Shown in pieces: positions 1 to 12,894 of a stretch of DNA of 64,000 nt. The DNA lies in contig JBITNC010000001.1 in assembly GCA_050084985.1 (NCBI GenBank), positions 147,250,001 through 147,314,000 of the forward strand, given 5' to 3'. This DNA is from Nageia nagi (lineage: Eukaryota > Pinophyta). A model generated the notes under the pieces. The model saw only the letters and a program-made list of their open reading frames with translations. It was not told the DNA's origin and did no database searches. Each line of letters starts with the position of its first letter. The stretch's first letter is position 1. The translations under genes were made by a program, and so were the position numbers.

Positions 1-463
1 TCTTGCTTGAGCTATAAGAACTAGATTATATTCTTATGTTGGAGTATTAACTCTCTAAATTAGTAGGTTGTTTATCAAATCTTGCTATTTTTCTACCTAC
101 TCTTCAAGTCTTGTGATGGCTTCTTCTCCTCTATTGATTTGATTGGAATGGCTAGAAGAACCTTTAGTATTATTTACAAGAACTTATCGATTGGCATTCT
201 TCATTATTCTTCTTCTAACATTTTGTCTCCTAACATTTCTTTAGTTTGTACTAGCATTAGCATTCATAGGAAGGCTATTTATAGTACATTGTTTTAGGTT
301 ACCTAAATCTCTAGTTACACATCTTGGGATTACCATAATTTGATTCAACCAAATGGTATTATTATTAGGCTCATGGGTACTCAATCTAGACTTCCTAAAT
401 GTTCATAACAAAAAATTCATGGACCATAGGCTTGAGAGTTTGAACTTGTTGCTTTGATTCCAA
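1..463 (-). mobile_element. 5' internal end of a second chromovirus copy (truncated by window edge)
   Basis: This stretch aligns base for base, with scattered differences, to 8,957-9,443, which is the primer-site-proximal internal region of the neighbouring element. It ends in a decayed primer-binding site (complement of 451-462) directly against the LTR that begins at 464. It is therefore the start, read on the minus strand, of another copy of the same element, whose remainder lies left of the window. It carries no intact frame. Its position shows that the LTR at 464-4,582 is shared by two internal regions. Confidence 0.8.
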
Positions 464-3400
464 TGTAACACATCCACTAATTATCATCAACCAAAGCCCT
501 ATTTTTTGACATAATTTTTTTTTTAATATTATAACATTCAAATGATTTAGGAATGAACTAGGTGATCCCACATGAGTTTAATATGTTGCTAGCTATCTCA
601 GTAGTCACATGGCAAGATGGACCAAGAACCTAAGGTAACCACCCTTGATAATTTTTTTTGATGTTCACTTTTCAACACTCATCCTATTGAAAAGATGCCT
701 CAAAAATAACCTCACCATTTCTATTCCATGTCCTATGTGCAATAGGCTTTTTGATTATGGTGTCATGGTTTTCTACTCAGGATCCATATCACTTGAGAGA
801 TGGCACTTCTACTAAGTTACTCATCATCTCTTGATTATAACTACCATCTCATAGGAGTAGTTAACTTATTCTAGGCAATCTTTCTTATGAGTGGGTAGCA
901 TCACCTATGGAACATTCATCATATCCCTATCTACTAATTGTAAGAACAAATACTAATTACCCTCACCTAGTAATAGTAGTTTTTCTAATTGCTATCCCCA
1001 CCTAACTCACTTATCAGAGGATATGAATACTAACTTACCCATAACTATCAGTTAATACCACCATGTGGTTCAAGATCCCCATGTCCATAACTTGGGGATC
1101 CATGGATATTAAACATTATCCTTGAGTGGTTATTTAGTCTAATATATTTTTAAATATATTGATAAAAAGAATGACCTATGTCCTCTTGACTATAAACTAA
1201 TGTTTTCAATAGTGGATATAAGACATGTTCTACATTTTAACACCATTCATTCTTGCCCCTGAGGAGTACCTCAAAAGTCTTAGTTATAGCTTACATAGGA
1301 ATTTACATATTTTCTTGTTTATCCAATAGACATCGTATTGTGTATATGGATCTACTTTTTAAAAGATATCTTGAATACATAAAGTAACAAGTTAGTAGGG
1401 AGAATCTTGCCACTATTGCTACAAAAGTAATGCGATGCTAAGTGGTCCTTATGTAAAAAATATTCCTTTTGTTTGTCATCTAGCAAGGTAGGTTTACTTG
1501 GCAAAGGTTCTTTGACACATTTCTTGCATTTTTCCAAAAAGAATCCTAAATAATTCCATTTATCTCATGGGGTCCCATTGATATCCAACTTGATTCTAAG
1601 GGTCCCTAAGATATCCCAAATGCTCACAACTTGTCATTTGGAACCTTAATTCTAGTATAGGGTTAATTCTAAGTTGTTGGAATAATTTTGGATTTATCAA
1701 GATTAAGAACCTAATTCACCTATGACTACTACCTAACAATATTAATTCTTACTCCTATTTATCAAAACATAAAGCTTAACATGTAATAAGAGATAGCAAA
1801 TTCATATACATTCCATTTATCATTCAGTATACTAATAAGAGATTCATAAAATATAATCATCATTAAGCATTTCTAAGTTAATAATCAATTACAAGAAGCT
1901 TGAATACATCTCAAAGTTTCATTTTTCAACATATACGATAATGGCATAGATTCGATAAACTTATTACAAGACATCAATACATCATCAAGCTAACACACTT
2001 TAATAAATTTGGTAACTTGTCATCATCATCTTGTAATAAAAATTAAATATAACATTGTTACCTATTAATTCATTCTATGAATTTTTGTGAAAACACATTT
2101 ATAGATCTTCAAACAATGATCATTGAGCATCTCCATCATTGAGCATCTCCATAATTCTTCAAACAATAAGCATTGAACATAAATCATTCCCTTGGAACTT
2201 GATGGTTGGATCGAGTACTAAGAGGGAGGAGGATCAGAACAAATTTTTTTAAACTTGACCATTATGCAAATGAATTTAACTATAGACCTCAAGAGAAATT
2301 ATCTCCTTTCCTTGATCAAAGTACCTTAATCTATTATTTATTAATCCATCTTAAATAATTAAATCATTTATAATAAGGTCTTGGATACCTTAATAATTAA
2401 TTAATGAAAATGGTACTATTTGAATTATTTTACTAAACATTATACCAATATCCAAATATTAAAACCATAGTTTAGTTAATACAAGATTCTAAAGAGTTCT
2501 TGAATTACTTATATAAAAATATTAAACATACTTATCACCTCATTAGATACTAAATTAGTTTAATTGATAGACTTAGATAATAATAAAAAAATATATTTTT
2601 ATTACTTCATCTTTTCCCATTTTCACATGAATTTAATAATATTTCTTTACTAAACATCATATTAGGACTTTAATAAAATTCATTTCAAAATAAATTCATT
2701 AATCTCTAACTAAAGGTATAAGAAGAAATATTTCACTAGTCTCTTTAAAATATCATAAAATACATAATATAATTTATATATGAAATTTTCTACCCCTACA
2801 TTTAAATAAAAATAAAAAAACATCCCATTCCTTTACTTTTTAAGAAAATGACATGGTGCCAATTGTTGAATAAAATAACCACTATGTCTCTTCAAAGGTT
2901 ACAACATTTCAATCAATAATTAATGAAACTTTATCATTATAATAAGCATCATATTAAGAATTTAATAAAATTTATGTTATTTATTAAACTTTAGCTAAAG
3001 GCACAAAGAGAAATATTTGATTAGTATCTTTAAAATATCATAATATAATTTGTACATGAAATTTTCCACTCCTCCATCTAAAGAAAAAGAGAATAACAAA
3101 AGAAAATTCCACTCTATTTTTTAAAGAAAATGACATGGTATCAAATTTTAAATGAAATGACCATTATATCTCTTCAAATCCTACAACATATCAATTAATA
3201 ATTAATTATATGAAACTTTATGAAATATTATAATAAACATCATATTAAGAATTTAATAAAAGTTATGTCAAAATAAATTCATTAAATTCTAACTAAAGGC
3301 ATAAGGGGGAAATATTTTACTACTCTCTTTAAAATATCATAATACAATTTGTATGTGAATTTTTTTTTTACCCCTATATCTAAATAAAAAAAAAGAATAA

Positions 3401-4582
3401 CCAAAGAAAATCCCACTCCTTTACTTTAAAAAAAAAAATGAAATGGTAGCAATCTGTAAATAAAAGAATCACTATGTCTTTGCAAATGGTTCAACACTTC
3501 TAACAATCATTAATTCTATGAAGCTTTACCAAATATTATGATAAACATCATATTAAATATCTCAAAATAATACTACCTTAATAACAAAAAAAAATGTAAA
3601 ATAATGCACCTTGACTTGAAGAGGAAAGAGAAACTTATTTTCTTCACGTAACTTTGCACCATGCTTGAGAATAACCAAAATAAAATGAAAGTAGCAAGAG
3701 ATAGATAGGTAGTTGTTGTTGGTCTTTTTTTAATGCTCCACTCATTTATTTATAGCTAAAGTGGCTCAAATATGTTCAAATATATGTCTCCTCACACCCT
3801 CAATAATTTTAGGTTAGGTTTGTTTAAAGTTGGAACTGATGGTAATGGCATTTAATACTTTGGAATATCTTTCATTAGTTGATAATGTAATGCCAACTCT
3901 TATCCACACCTAATGTAAAAATACAAAACTAAGTAAGCCCATTTCTCTATTATTTTCCTAGATATTAAATATCATGTCATACCAAAAAGAGACCATAGTC
4001 TTTATCTAATAGTTCTTTTAATTAGCCCTATGTGGTAATAGAATGGACTCTCATATTCAACTTTTACCCCATTAAATTTATTTTTCTAACCTTATAATAA
4101 TTTTTAAATTTAACTATAAGGATATCCCTTTTTTCCTCCATTTCAAAATTTGAATTTCAAAAATACCAAATAAGAGAAAACACATCTTTACCTATGATGA
4201 TCACCTCATCCTACAGAGTAAGGTTAATCCACACATTTTTACAAATATATTTTTATCAAGAAATCAACAATCACAACAATAATTCTACATGCATCTACAT
4301 GATTTACAATGGTCATAGGGTGTGTCATAAATTCAATGCCAATCATTTCCTCCTCTTATCATTTTGTTCCTATCACCAATTCACCTTTGGTATATAGGGT
4401 CTTTAGGTTGCTTCTCCACTCTACAACCTATGTCAAAAAATATCAAAGCTAGTATCAAATTGTCACAAATAATACATATTCCCATATCAAACTTGTCATT
4501 ACCATAGTATTAGGAAAACATAATTCATTCAAATCCTCGATGGTACTCAAGGTCAAACAGTGTCTTGAGGTGGGTCATGACA
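464..4582 (-). repeat. Long LTR of element A (3' LTR in element sense)
   Basis: Plus-strand ends are TGTAACAC at 464 and TCATGACA ending at 4,582, so the LTR has the usual TG...CA termini and is 4,119 bp long. It is homologous along its length to 9,444-12,894. Relative to that copy it carries about 570 extra bases (about 1,067-1,634) and about 60 extra bases near 3,080-3,140. An internal tandem repeat occupies 2,651-3,541. No host gene is visible inside; short open frames here are chance frames. Confidence 0.85.
2651..3541. repeat. Three-copy ~292-308 bp tandem repeat inside the LTR
   Basis: Copies start at about 2,651, 2,943 and 3,234, each opening with a variant of TAAACATCATATTA, and the next anchor falls at 3,542 (spacings about 292, 291 and 308). 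Each copy runs through similar blocks: an aaggcataag-like stretch, the TTTAAAATATCATAAT segment, a CCCAYTCCTTTAC-like stretch and CACTATGTCTCTTCAAA. The same array exists in the other LTR, so it predates insertion. Confidence 0.8.
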
Positions 4583-4584
4583 TA

Positions 4585-4598
4585 CACCCCCCCTTAAA
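4585..4598 (-). other. Polypurine tract of element A
   Basis: On the minus strand, immediately before the LTR start (TGTCATGACC), the sequence reads as a purine run with seven consecutive G (complement of accccccctt). This is the expected priming site for plus-strand DNA synthesis and fixes the element's orientation and the LTR edge at 4,582. Confidence 0.75.
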
Positions 4599-4639
4599 AG
4601 GAACATAGTCCCCTATGTTCTTACATATAAACACAAACT

Positions 4640-6192
4640 TACAAATATTTCACAGACTTATTTAAACAAATAAATATGGAAATTATATTTTTATAGTAGC
4701 TGTATCTTCCCATGTAGAAGATGACTTAGAGTATTTATCCCATTGAAATAGACATTCATTAATTTCTCTATTTCTTATATTCCTATTCCTAAAAGCTAAG
4801 ATCTTGATAGGGAGTACTTCAATGGCATGAGGGTCCAACATCTACAATTTAGATAAATCCAAAACATGAAAAAGGTTAGCAACATATTTTTGTAATAAGG
4901 AGACATGAAATACATCATGTATTTTGAATAAAATTGGTGGCAAGGAAAGTTTGTAGGCTATGGGACTCTACTTTTCTATAGTTTTAAAAGGATCAACAAA
5001 TCAAGGATCCAATTTAGTTGACTTTATGGCACTTTTCATGGGTCAAGCTTGTAAAAATACCTTATCACCCATGGTAAATTCTCAAGGAGTTCTTTTAAGA
5101 TTAGCATAACTCTTTTATTGATCTATAGCTTTTTTCAACTTTCATTAAATGGACTTGAGCTGCTCCTCCATTTGCTTTAGCATTTTTAGTTGTATCATCA
5201 CTTGATCCTCCCAATTATCCCATGTCAAAGGAGTTTTGCATCTCCTTCCATACAGTGCTTTGAAAGGAGCCATTCCTTAAGATGAATGATAGCCATTATT
5301 GTATGTGAACTAAACCAAATAAAGATAATCTTTCCATTTAGTCTTTTATTCCATGCAATACATTCTAGGCATATCTTTAAGGACTCTATTCACATATTCT
5401 ATCTATTCATCTATTTTTGGATGATAATCTAAGGTCATATTTAACTTTGTACCCAATGCCTTATGTAATGATTCTAGAATACTGAAGTGAATTTAGATTC
5501 CCTATCTGAGATTATCACTTTAGAAAATCCATGTAATCTAAAAATTTCATGTAAAAATGTATTAGCTACTATAGGGGCATCATCTGTGGTGTTACCAAGT
5601 ATAAAATGAGCAACCTTGGTTAACTTATCAACCACAACCAATATGGAGTCATGATAAAATCTAGTTTTTAATAAACTAACTATGAAATCCATTGAAATCA
5701 CTTGCCATTTCTATATTAGAATATCATGAGGATATCCTAGATGCTGATTTTTTGCTTTCACTTTCTGACATTCCAAGCATCTTGCCACAATTTTTTCTAT
5801 ATCCTTCTTCATTCCATCATAGTAGAAATTCTTTTTTAGATATTCTTGCATCTTTGTACCTCTTGGATGTGCTGCATATGGGGGATGATGGGCTTCTTGT
5901 AGGATTAAATTTCTTAGATCTCCTTTTTTGGGATGATTAATCTATCTCTAAAATATAGTATCCCATCATTTTCAACAAAATCTTATGATGAAGGATTACC
6001 ATTTTCTATTATTTCCTTAATAGATTCACAATATGAATCCTCTTGATGCAATATTCTCACTTGATCAAACAAGTTGAACTGACTTCTTATCATGACATTT
6101 ACATGTCTTCTGTGACTTAATGCATCTGCCACCTTATTTTCTTTACCCTTGACAAACTCAATTCCAAAATCATATTCAATAAGGAATTCCAT
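4640..6192 (-). pseudogene. Integrase with chromodomain-like tail, element A (broken)
   Basis: Minus-strand reading gives integrase parts in order. 5,983-6,192 encodes the RNase H to integrase linker (FVKGKENKVADALSHRR). 5,474-5,701 encodes the catalytic core with the first Asp in MDFIVSL and the second in IISDRESKF. Near 5,230-5,300 lies the conserved YNNGYHSS...GMAPFKALYGRRC region. The end of the reading (about 4,690-4,830) gives WDKYSK...TWEDT, like the end of a chromodomain. The enzyme would insert element DNA into the genome, and the tail would guide targeting. Stops and frameshifts separate the pieces, so no protein is made. Family assignment is firm; the chromodomain call rests on a short motif. 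Confidence 0.8.
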
Positions 6193-6201
6193 CTATTGAC
6201 T

Positions 6202-7400
6202 TTATATAGCATTTAAATTAGGTTGAGTGAACAAGTATTTCAAACTTTGATGATCTATTTCCAATCTGAAAGGTTGTCCTAGCAAGTAATGTGTCCACAT
6301 CTTTAGTGCATGCACTATAGTTGCTAGCTCAAGATCATGTGTAGCATAATTTAACTCATGAAGTTTTAACTTTTTGGACTCATATGCTACAAAATTTTCA
6401 TTTTGTGATAGTACTCCACCAAAACCTTCTAATGATTCATCTATACACACTACAAAGTCATTGTGTGAGTTAAGGATAGTGAGAACTAGTGCAAAGGTAA
6501 GCTTTTCCTTTAGAATTATGAAAGCCTTTTCTCACTTCTCTATCCACTTAAACACTTTATTTTTTTTTTGTAGATTGATGATAGGATTTGCTATCTTTGA
6601 GAAATCTTTAACAAATTTTCTATAATGTCTAGTTAATCCCATGAAACTTCTTACCTTAGTCACATTGGTTTATGTAGGCCAACTCATTATTACTTCTACC
6701 TTTTTAGGGTCAACTAAGATTCCTTTTGCAAATATAATATGAACTAAATATTGAATATGAGAAACATAAAAATCACACTAAGACAACTTACCATATAGTT
6801 GATGTCATCTCAAAACTTCTAAGGCTAATTTCAAATGATGGTTATGCTCCTCTTTGTTCCTTGAGTATATGAGGATATCATCTAAAAAGACTAGCATAAA
6901 TTTGTCTAAGTATTCTCAGTAAACATTGTTCATCATATTCATGAATGTTTTAGGAGCATTCATTAATCTAAATGGTAAGACCACAAACTCATAATGTCCA
7001 TACCAAGTTTTTAAGGCTAATTTTTAGGTATCTAATTCTTTTATCCTCAATTGGTGATAAGCTAATCTCAAATCTATCTTAGAAAAGATAGCAACATCTT
7101 TGAGCTAGTCAAACAAGTCATTGATTCTGGGTAGAGGATACCTCTTCTTGATGGTTACCTTGTTCAACATCCTATAGTCAATACATAATCTCAATTTTCC
7201 ATCCTTCTTTTTGAAAAATAATACAAGAGCACCCTAAGGTGATACACAAGGCTTTATCATTCCCTTCTCTAAAAGATCTTTTAATTGTACTTTTAAATCT
7301 TGCATCTCAATGGCATTCATTCTATAGGGAGTTTTAGAGATAGGTTCAACTCCTGGCACTAGATCTATCAAAAAGTCAAATTTCTATTTTGGGGTTAGAC
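6202..7400 (-). pseudogene. Reverse transcriptase and RNase H, element A (broken)
   Basis: On the minus strand the RT shows IFSKIDLRLAYHQLR (about 7,040-7,110), a PF-LMNAP motif (about 6,955-6,985) and the catalytic box [11 protein letters not shown] (about 6,870-6,905), where the two Asp are retained. RNase H follows at 6,202-6,450: MCIDESLEGFGGVLSQ, then YATHDLELATIVHALKMW and RLEIDHQSLKYLF. These domains copy element RNA into DNA and degrade the template. Several stop codons and frame changes interrupt the reading, for example between 6,450 and 6,870. The copy is a relic of a typical Ty3/gypsy pol. Confidence 0.82.
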
Positions 7401-7629
7401 CTAATAAATCTTTGGGAAATACATCTTATACTCTCTCAACATAGGATATTTGTTTAGCATTTCTACTTCTTTATCCTTTTCTTCTACTTCTTTAACCTTA
7501 ATTGTAAAGATCATTTCTCTTTTTCTAATACTTCTTCTCATTTGCATGGTTGTGACTAAGTAAGGTTCAAATGGTCCTTGATCACTAAACACCCTATGTC
7601 AATTTTGAGATAAATCAATATATTCCATC

Positions 7630-7920
7630 CATCTCTCCTAAAAATTAATCAAGGCCTTATATGCCATTAACCAATCCATCCCTAGGATAATATCATAGGA
7701 AGCTAAAGGAACCACATATAAATCCCACTCAATAAATCCCTTGGGTAACTTGATCTCAAAATTCTTAAAACATTGTTTGATATAACACTTTTGACCAAAT
7801 CCAAAGTCTAATTTCCATCCATTTGTCAAAAAATTTGGTGCCTTAATCATATATTTAACTAAAGAATTTGAAATGAACTATTCATTGCACCATAATCTAT
7901 CAAAAATTTAAAATATTTGC
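7630..7920 (-). pseudogene. Aspartic protease, element A (broken)
   Basis: Minus-strand 7,638-7,850 encodes the C-terminal part of a retropepsin, with YDIILGMDWLMAY, the typical ILGMDWL flap-distal motif of Ty3/gypsy proteases. Just upstream (about 7,870-7,905) the active-site region reads FLIDYGAMNS, so the catalytic Asp-x-Gly is present with Tyr where Ser, Thr or Cys is usual. The protease would cleave the Gag-Pol polyprotein in virus-like particles. A frame break separates the active site from the C-terminal part. Confidence 0.75.
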
Positions 7921-7984
7921 CAAAAATTGTACCCAAGATTTGAAGAAGTGTATCTTGTCCTCAAGCTTGCCCCAATCTAGTCAT

Positions 7985-8960
7985 TGTAAAAATTTGATGA
8001 TCCTTTGGTCGATCTATCTTCAGAGGGAATTGATTTGCATAGTGTGCTCCACCACATTTCCCACATCCATCTTATGAGGCTTTCTTTTACTCTAAATTAT
8101 TATCCTTAGGTACATATTGGTTATTTCTTTACTCATGAAAATTAGGTTTTGGGTCCCTAATTCCATGATTCCCATTCCCATGGTTTTAATTCTATCTTTT
8201 GAAATGTTGATTCTCGTTATGGAAACCCTTCTTTTTGAAACCCTTATTCCCAAGTTGTTTATTCTCAAACCTTTGAAAATTTCCATCCTTATGACTTTGA
8301 TTGATCTTTCTATTACCATTATGCATAGCCTGTTGCTTAGCACCTCTATTCCTCTAGAAAGGTTCCTTGTATTTTTCATTTGGTACATAATTCATGAGGG
8401 TCTTTATTGTGCCTAAGTCACCTTTTGCTCTTTTAGCTAGATAGTAAGCTTGTTCCAATGTCTTAAGGTTTAGGACATTGACCACAATCTTGATCCTGGA
8501 ATCCAATGCCACAAGGAATCGATGAACCTTCAAGTGATTTTTATCATCTAGAACATACTTAAGAAGTATAACAAAATTTTGGTGATATGTTTGCACACTA
8601 ATGGAACCTTGTTTAAGTGTATAATATTCTTCATATTTCTTATCAAAATAGACTTGAGGGATAGATCTCTTTTGGAATGCTTCCACAAACTTTAACAATT
8701 TCAAATACTAGATTCTATTGTCAACTTTGTAGGCATTCCACCATTCTAGAGCAATATCTTGAAAGTTGTAGGTAGCCCACATGGTTTTAGATTTTGATGA
8801 TATATTTTTCATTACAAAGTAAGTTTCAACCTCCTGTAACCATAATTTAGCATGCTCACCTTCTTCCTTTCCATTGAACTTAGGTATTTGAGCTTTCTTC
8901 AGATCAGATGTAAATTCTTGTTTGATCCTTGCTTGAATTTGGTTGTTTAGTCCACTTGAT
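7985..8960 (-). pseudogene. Gag (capsid and zinc knuckle), element A (broken)
   Basis: The minus-strand reading begins with IPKFNGKEEGEHAKLWLQEV (about 8,830-8,890) and continues with the capsid core at 8,354-8,704 (FQKRSIPQVYFDKKYEEYY, LKQGSISVQTYHQNF). It ends in a zinc knuckle near 8,030-8,070 that reads CGKCGGAHYANQ, where the final Cys of the CCHC box is replaced. Gag forms the particle that packages element RNA. One clear in-frame stop falls between the first and second parts (about 8,708). The same order is seen in the relative at 46,940-47,960. Confidence 0.8.
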
Positions 8961-9430
8961 CTTACTTAAACTAGAAAAACTAGATTATATTCTTATCTTG
9001 GAGGATCAACTCTTTGACTTAGGAGGTTGTTTATCAATTCTTGCTACTTTGCTACCTACTCTTGGAGTCTTGTGATGGCTTTTTCTCCTCTATTGGTTTG
9101 ATTAGAATGACTAGATGAACCTTCAGCATTATTTATAGGAACTTTTTGATTGGTATTCCTCATTATTATTCTTCTAACATTTCACCTCCTAACATTTGCA
9201 TTTTGACCCCTAACATTTATTTGGTTTGCACTAGCATTGGCATTCATAGGAAGGATATTTGCGATAACTTGTTATAGGTTTCCTGAAGCTCTAGTTACAT
9301 GTCTTGGGATTGCCATAGTCTAAGACAACTAAATGGTATTATTATTAGGCTAATGTGTATTCAATATATACTTCCTAAATTTTTACAACAAAAAAGTCAT
9401 GGATCATAGGCTCAAGAGTTTGAACTTGTT

Positions 9431-9442
9431 GCTTTGATACCA
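9431..9442 (-). other. Primer-binding site of element A (initiator-Met tRNA type)
   Basis: On the minus strand the LTR ends TGTTACA, and one base later TGGTATCAAAGC follows. This matches the common plant primer site TGGTATCAGAGC, complementary to the 3' end of initiator methionine tRNA, with one change. It sets minus-strand transcription and the LTR edge at 9,444. Confidence 0.85.
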
Positions 9443-9443
9443 A

Positions 9444-12400
9444 TGTAACACATCCACTAATTATCATCAACCAAAGCCTTGATTTTTGACCTAAATTTTT
9501 TTTATTATTATAACACTCAAATGATCTAGAAATGGATCGAGAAATCCCATATGAGTTTGATATGTTGTTAGCTAGCTCAGCACTCACATGGCAAGATTGG
9601 CCAAGAACCTAAGGTAACCAACCTTAATAAATTTTTCTAGTGTTCACTTTTCAACACTCACCCTATTGAAAGATGCCTCAAAAGTAACCTCACCATTCCT
9701 ATTCCATGTCCCATGTGCAATAATATTTTTGATTATGGTGTAGTGGTTTTGTACTCAGGACTCATATCATCTGAGAGATCGTACTTCCACTAAGTTAGTC
9801 ATCATCTCTTGATGATAACTTTTTATCTCATAGGAGTAGTTAACTTGTCTTAAGCAAGCTTCCTTATGAGTGGGTAGCATCATCTATGGAATAATCATCA
9901 TATATGTATCTACTAACTATAATTGATGTGATTGCTAATTACCCTCATCCAATAATATTAGTTTTTTTGATTGCTATCCCCACCTAAGTCACTTATTGGA
10001 GGATATAAGTACTAACCTACCCATAACTATTGGCTAGTCCCACCATGTGATTTAGAACCTTAATTCTAGTTTAGGGTTAATTCTAAGTTGTTGGAATAAT
10101 TTTGGATTTATCAAGATTAAGAACCTAATTCACCTATGACTACTACCTAACAAGTATTAATTCTTACTCCTATTTATCAAAACACAAAACTTAACATGTA
10201 ATAAGGGATAGCAAATTCATATACCTTCCATTTATTATTTAGTATACTAGTAAAAGATTCATATAACATAATCCTCATTAAGCATTTATAAGTTAATAAT
10301 CAATTACAAGAAGCTTGAATACATCTCAAAATTTCATTTTTTAACATATACGATAATGACATACCTTCCATAAACTTTTTACAAGACATTAATACATCAT
10401 AAGGGTAACACACTTTAATAAATTTGGTAACTCATCATCATCATCTTGTAATAAAAATTAAACATAACATTGTTACTTATTAATTAATTCTATGCCTTTT
10501 TGTGAAAACACATACATAGATCTTCAAACAACAATCATTGAGCATCTCCATCATTCCTCAAATAATAAGCATTGAACATTGATCATTCCCTTGGAACTTG
10601 ATGGTTGGAATGAGTACTAGGAGGGAGAAGGATCAGAACAACCTTTTTTAAACTTGACCATTATGCAAATGAATTTAACTATAGACCTCAAGAGAAATTA
10701 TCTCCTTTCCTTGATCAATGTACATTAATCTATTATTTATTAATCCATCTTAAATAATTAAATCATTTACAATAAGGTCTTGGATACCTTGCTAATTAAT
10801 TAATGAAAATGGTACTATTTGAATTATTTTACTAAACATTATACCAATATCAAAATATCAAAAACATAGTTTATTTAATACAAGATTCTAAAGAGTTCTT
10901 GAATTAATTATATAAAAATATTAAACATACTTATCACCTTATTAGATACTAAGTAGTTTATTTGACAGACTTAGATAATAATAAGAAAACATATTTTTAT
11001 TACTTCATCTTTCTCCATTTTCACATGAATTTAATAATATTTCTTTACTAAACATCATATTAGGACTTTAATAAAATTCATGTCAAAATAAATTTATTAA
11101 TCTCTAACTAAAGGCATAAGAAGAAATATTTCACTAGTCTCTTTAAAATATCATAAAATACATAATACAATTTATACATAAATTTGCTACCCCTACATTT
11201 AAATAAAAACAAAAAAACATCCCATTCCTTTACTTTTTAAAGAAAATGACATGGTACCAACCTTTGAATAAAATAACCACTATGTCTCTTCAAAGGTTAC
11301 AACATTTCAATCAATAATTAATGAAAATTTATCATTATAATAAGCATCATATTAGGAATTTTATAAAATTTATGTTATTTATTAAACTTTAGCTAAAGGC
11401 ATAAGGAGAAATATTTGACTAGTCTCCTTAAAATATCATATTATAATTTGTACGTGAAATTTTCCACTCTTAGACATGGTACCAACTTTTAAATAAAATG
11501 ACCATTATGTCTCTTCAAAAGCTACAACACTTCAATCAATAATTAATTATATGAAACTTTATCAAATATTATAATAAACATCTTATTAAGAATTTAATAA
11601 AATTTGTGTTAAAATAAATTCACTAAATTCTAACTAAAGGCATAAGGGGGAAATATTTGACTACTCTCTTTAAAATATCATAATACAATTTGTAAATGAA
11701 TTTTTTTTTACCCCTATATATAAATAAAAAAAAGGAATAAGAAAAGAAAATCTCACTCCTTTACTTTTTAAAGAAAATGAAATGGTAACAATTTGTAAAT
11801 AAAAAAATCACTATGTCTCTACAAATGGTTCAACACTTCTTATAACCATTAATTCTATGAAGCTTTACCAAACATTATGATAAACATCATATTAAATATC
11901 TCAAAATAATACTACTTTAATAACAAAAAAAAATGTAAAAGAATGCACCTTGACTTGAAGAGGAAAGAGAGACTTATTTTCTTCACGTAATTTTGCACAA
12001 GCTTGAGAATAACCAAAACAAAATGAAAATAGCAAGAGATAGATAGGTAGTTGTTGTTGGTCTTTTTTCAATGCTCTACTCCTTTATTTATAGCTAAAGG
12101 AGCTCAAATATGTTGAAATGGATGTCTTCTCACACCCTCAATAATTTTGTGTTAGGTTTGCTTAAGGTTGGAACTGATAGTAATGGCATTTAATACTTTG
12201 GAATATTTTTTATTAGTTGATAATTTAGTGCCAACTCTTATCCACACCTAACACAAAAATACAAAACTAAGTAAGCTCATTTCTTTAATATCACAAAGAG
12301 ACCATAGTCTCTATCTAATAGTGTTTTTACTATTAGCCCTATGTGGCAATAATATGAACACTCATATTCAACTTTTACATCATTAAATTTATTTTTCTAA

Positions 12401-12894
12401 CCTTATAATAATTTTCAGATTTAACTAAAGTTATATCCCCTTTTTTTCTCCATTTCAAAATTTGAATTTCAAAAACATGAAATAAGGGAAAACACATCTT
12501 TACTTGCAATGGTCACCTTATCATGTAGTGTACGTTTAATCCACATATTTTTGCAAATATATTTTCATCAAGAAATCAATAATCACAACAATAATTCTAC
12601 ATGCATCTACATGATTTACAATGGTCATAGGGTGTGTTAGCAATTCAATGCCAATCATTTCCTTCTCTTATCCTTCCATTCTCATCACCAATTCACCATT
12701 TGTCCATAGGGTCTTTGGGTTGCTTCTCCACTCTATGACCTATGTTAAAACATCTTGAAGCCAAAATTAAATTGTCACAAATGATACATATTCTCATATC
12801 AAACTTATCATTATCATAGTATTATGCAAACATAATTCATTCAAATCCTCGATGGTACTTAAGGTCAAATAGTATCTTGAGGTGGATCATGATA
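9444..12894 (-). repeat. Long LTR of element A (5' LTR in element sense)
   Basis: It starts TGTAACAC and ends ATCATGATA, so the terminal CA has become TA. It is 3,451 bp and homologous to 464-4,582. It lacks about 570 bp that the other copy has (junction near 10,052) and about 60 bp within the internal tandem repeat near 11,465. The three-copy repeat lies at 11,049-11,880. Divergence from its partner is far higher than in the young element at 22.7-29.1 kb, so the insertion is old. Confidence 0.85.
11049..11880. repeat. Partner copy of the LTR-internal tandem repeat
   Basis: Anchors matching TAAACATCATATTA occur at 11,049, 11,341, 11,575 and 11,881. The middle spacing is shortened by the roughly 60-bp deletion. 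The array corresponds unit by unit to 2,651-3,541. Confidence 0.78.

Larger units (their letters stand above)
464..12894 (-). mobile_element. Chromovirus-type Ty3/gypsy retrotransposon A (Tekay/Del-like), decayed
   Basis: The element consists of LTR (464-4,582), internal region (4,583-9,443) and LTR (9,444-12,894). On the minus strand the domain order is gag, protease, RT, RNase H, integrase, chromodomain-like tail. That is the Ty3/gypsy order, and the integrase tail resembles plant chromoviruses. The primer site is of the initiator-methionine tRNA type next to the right LTR, and a polypurine tract adjoins the left LTR. All coding parts contain stops and frameshifts, so the element is dead. 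LTRs of 3.5-4.1 kb are long for a plant element but within what Tekay/Del relatives can reach. Exact lineage is inferred from motifs, not from a tree. Confidence 0.85.

Noticed and set aside
5692-5940. 82-codon plus-strand frame
   Set aside because: It lies antisense to the integrase relic and shows no domain.
8117-8416. 99-codon plus-strand frame
   Set aside because: It is the opposite strand of the gag linker of element A. The minus strand carries the recognisable gag.
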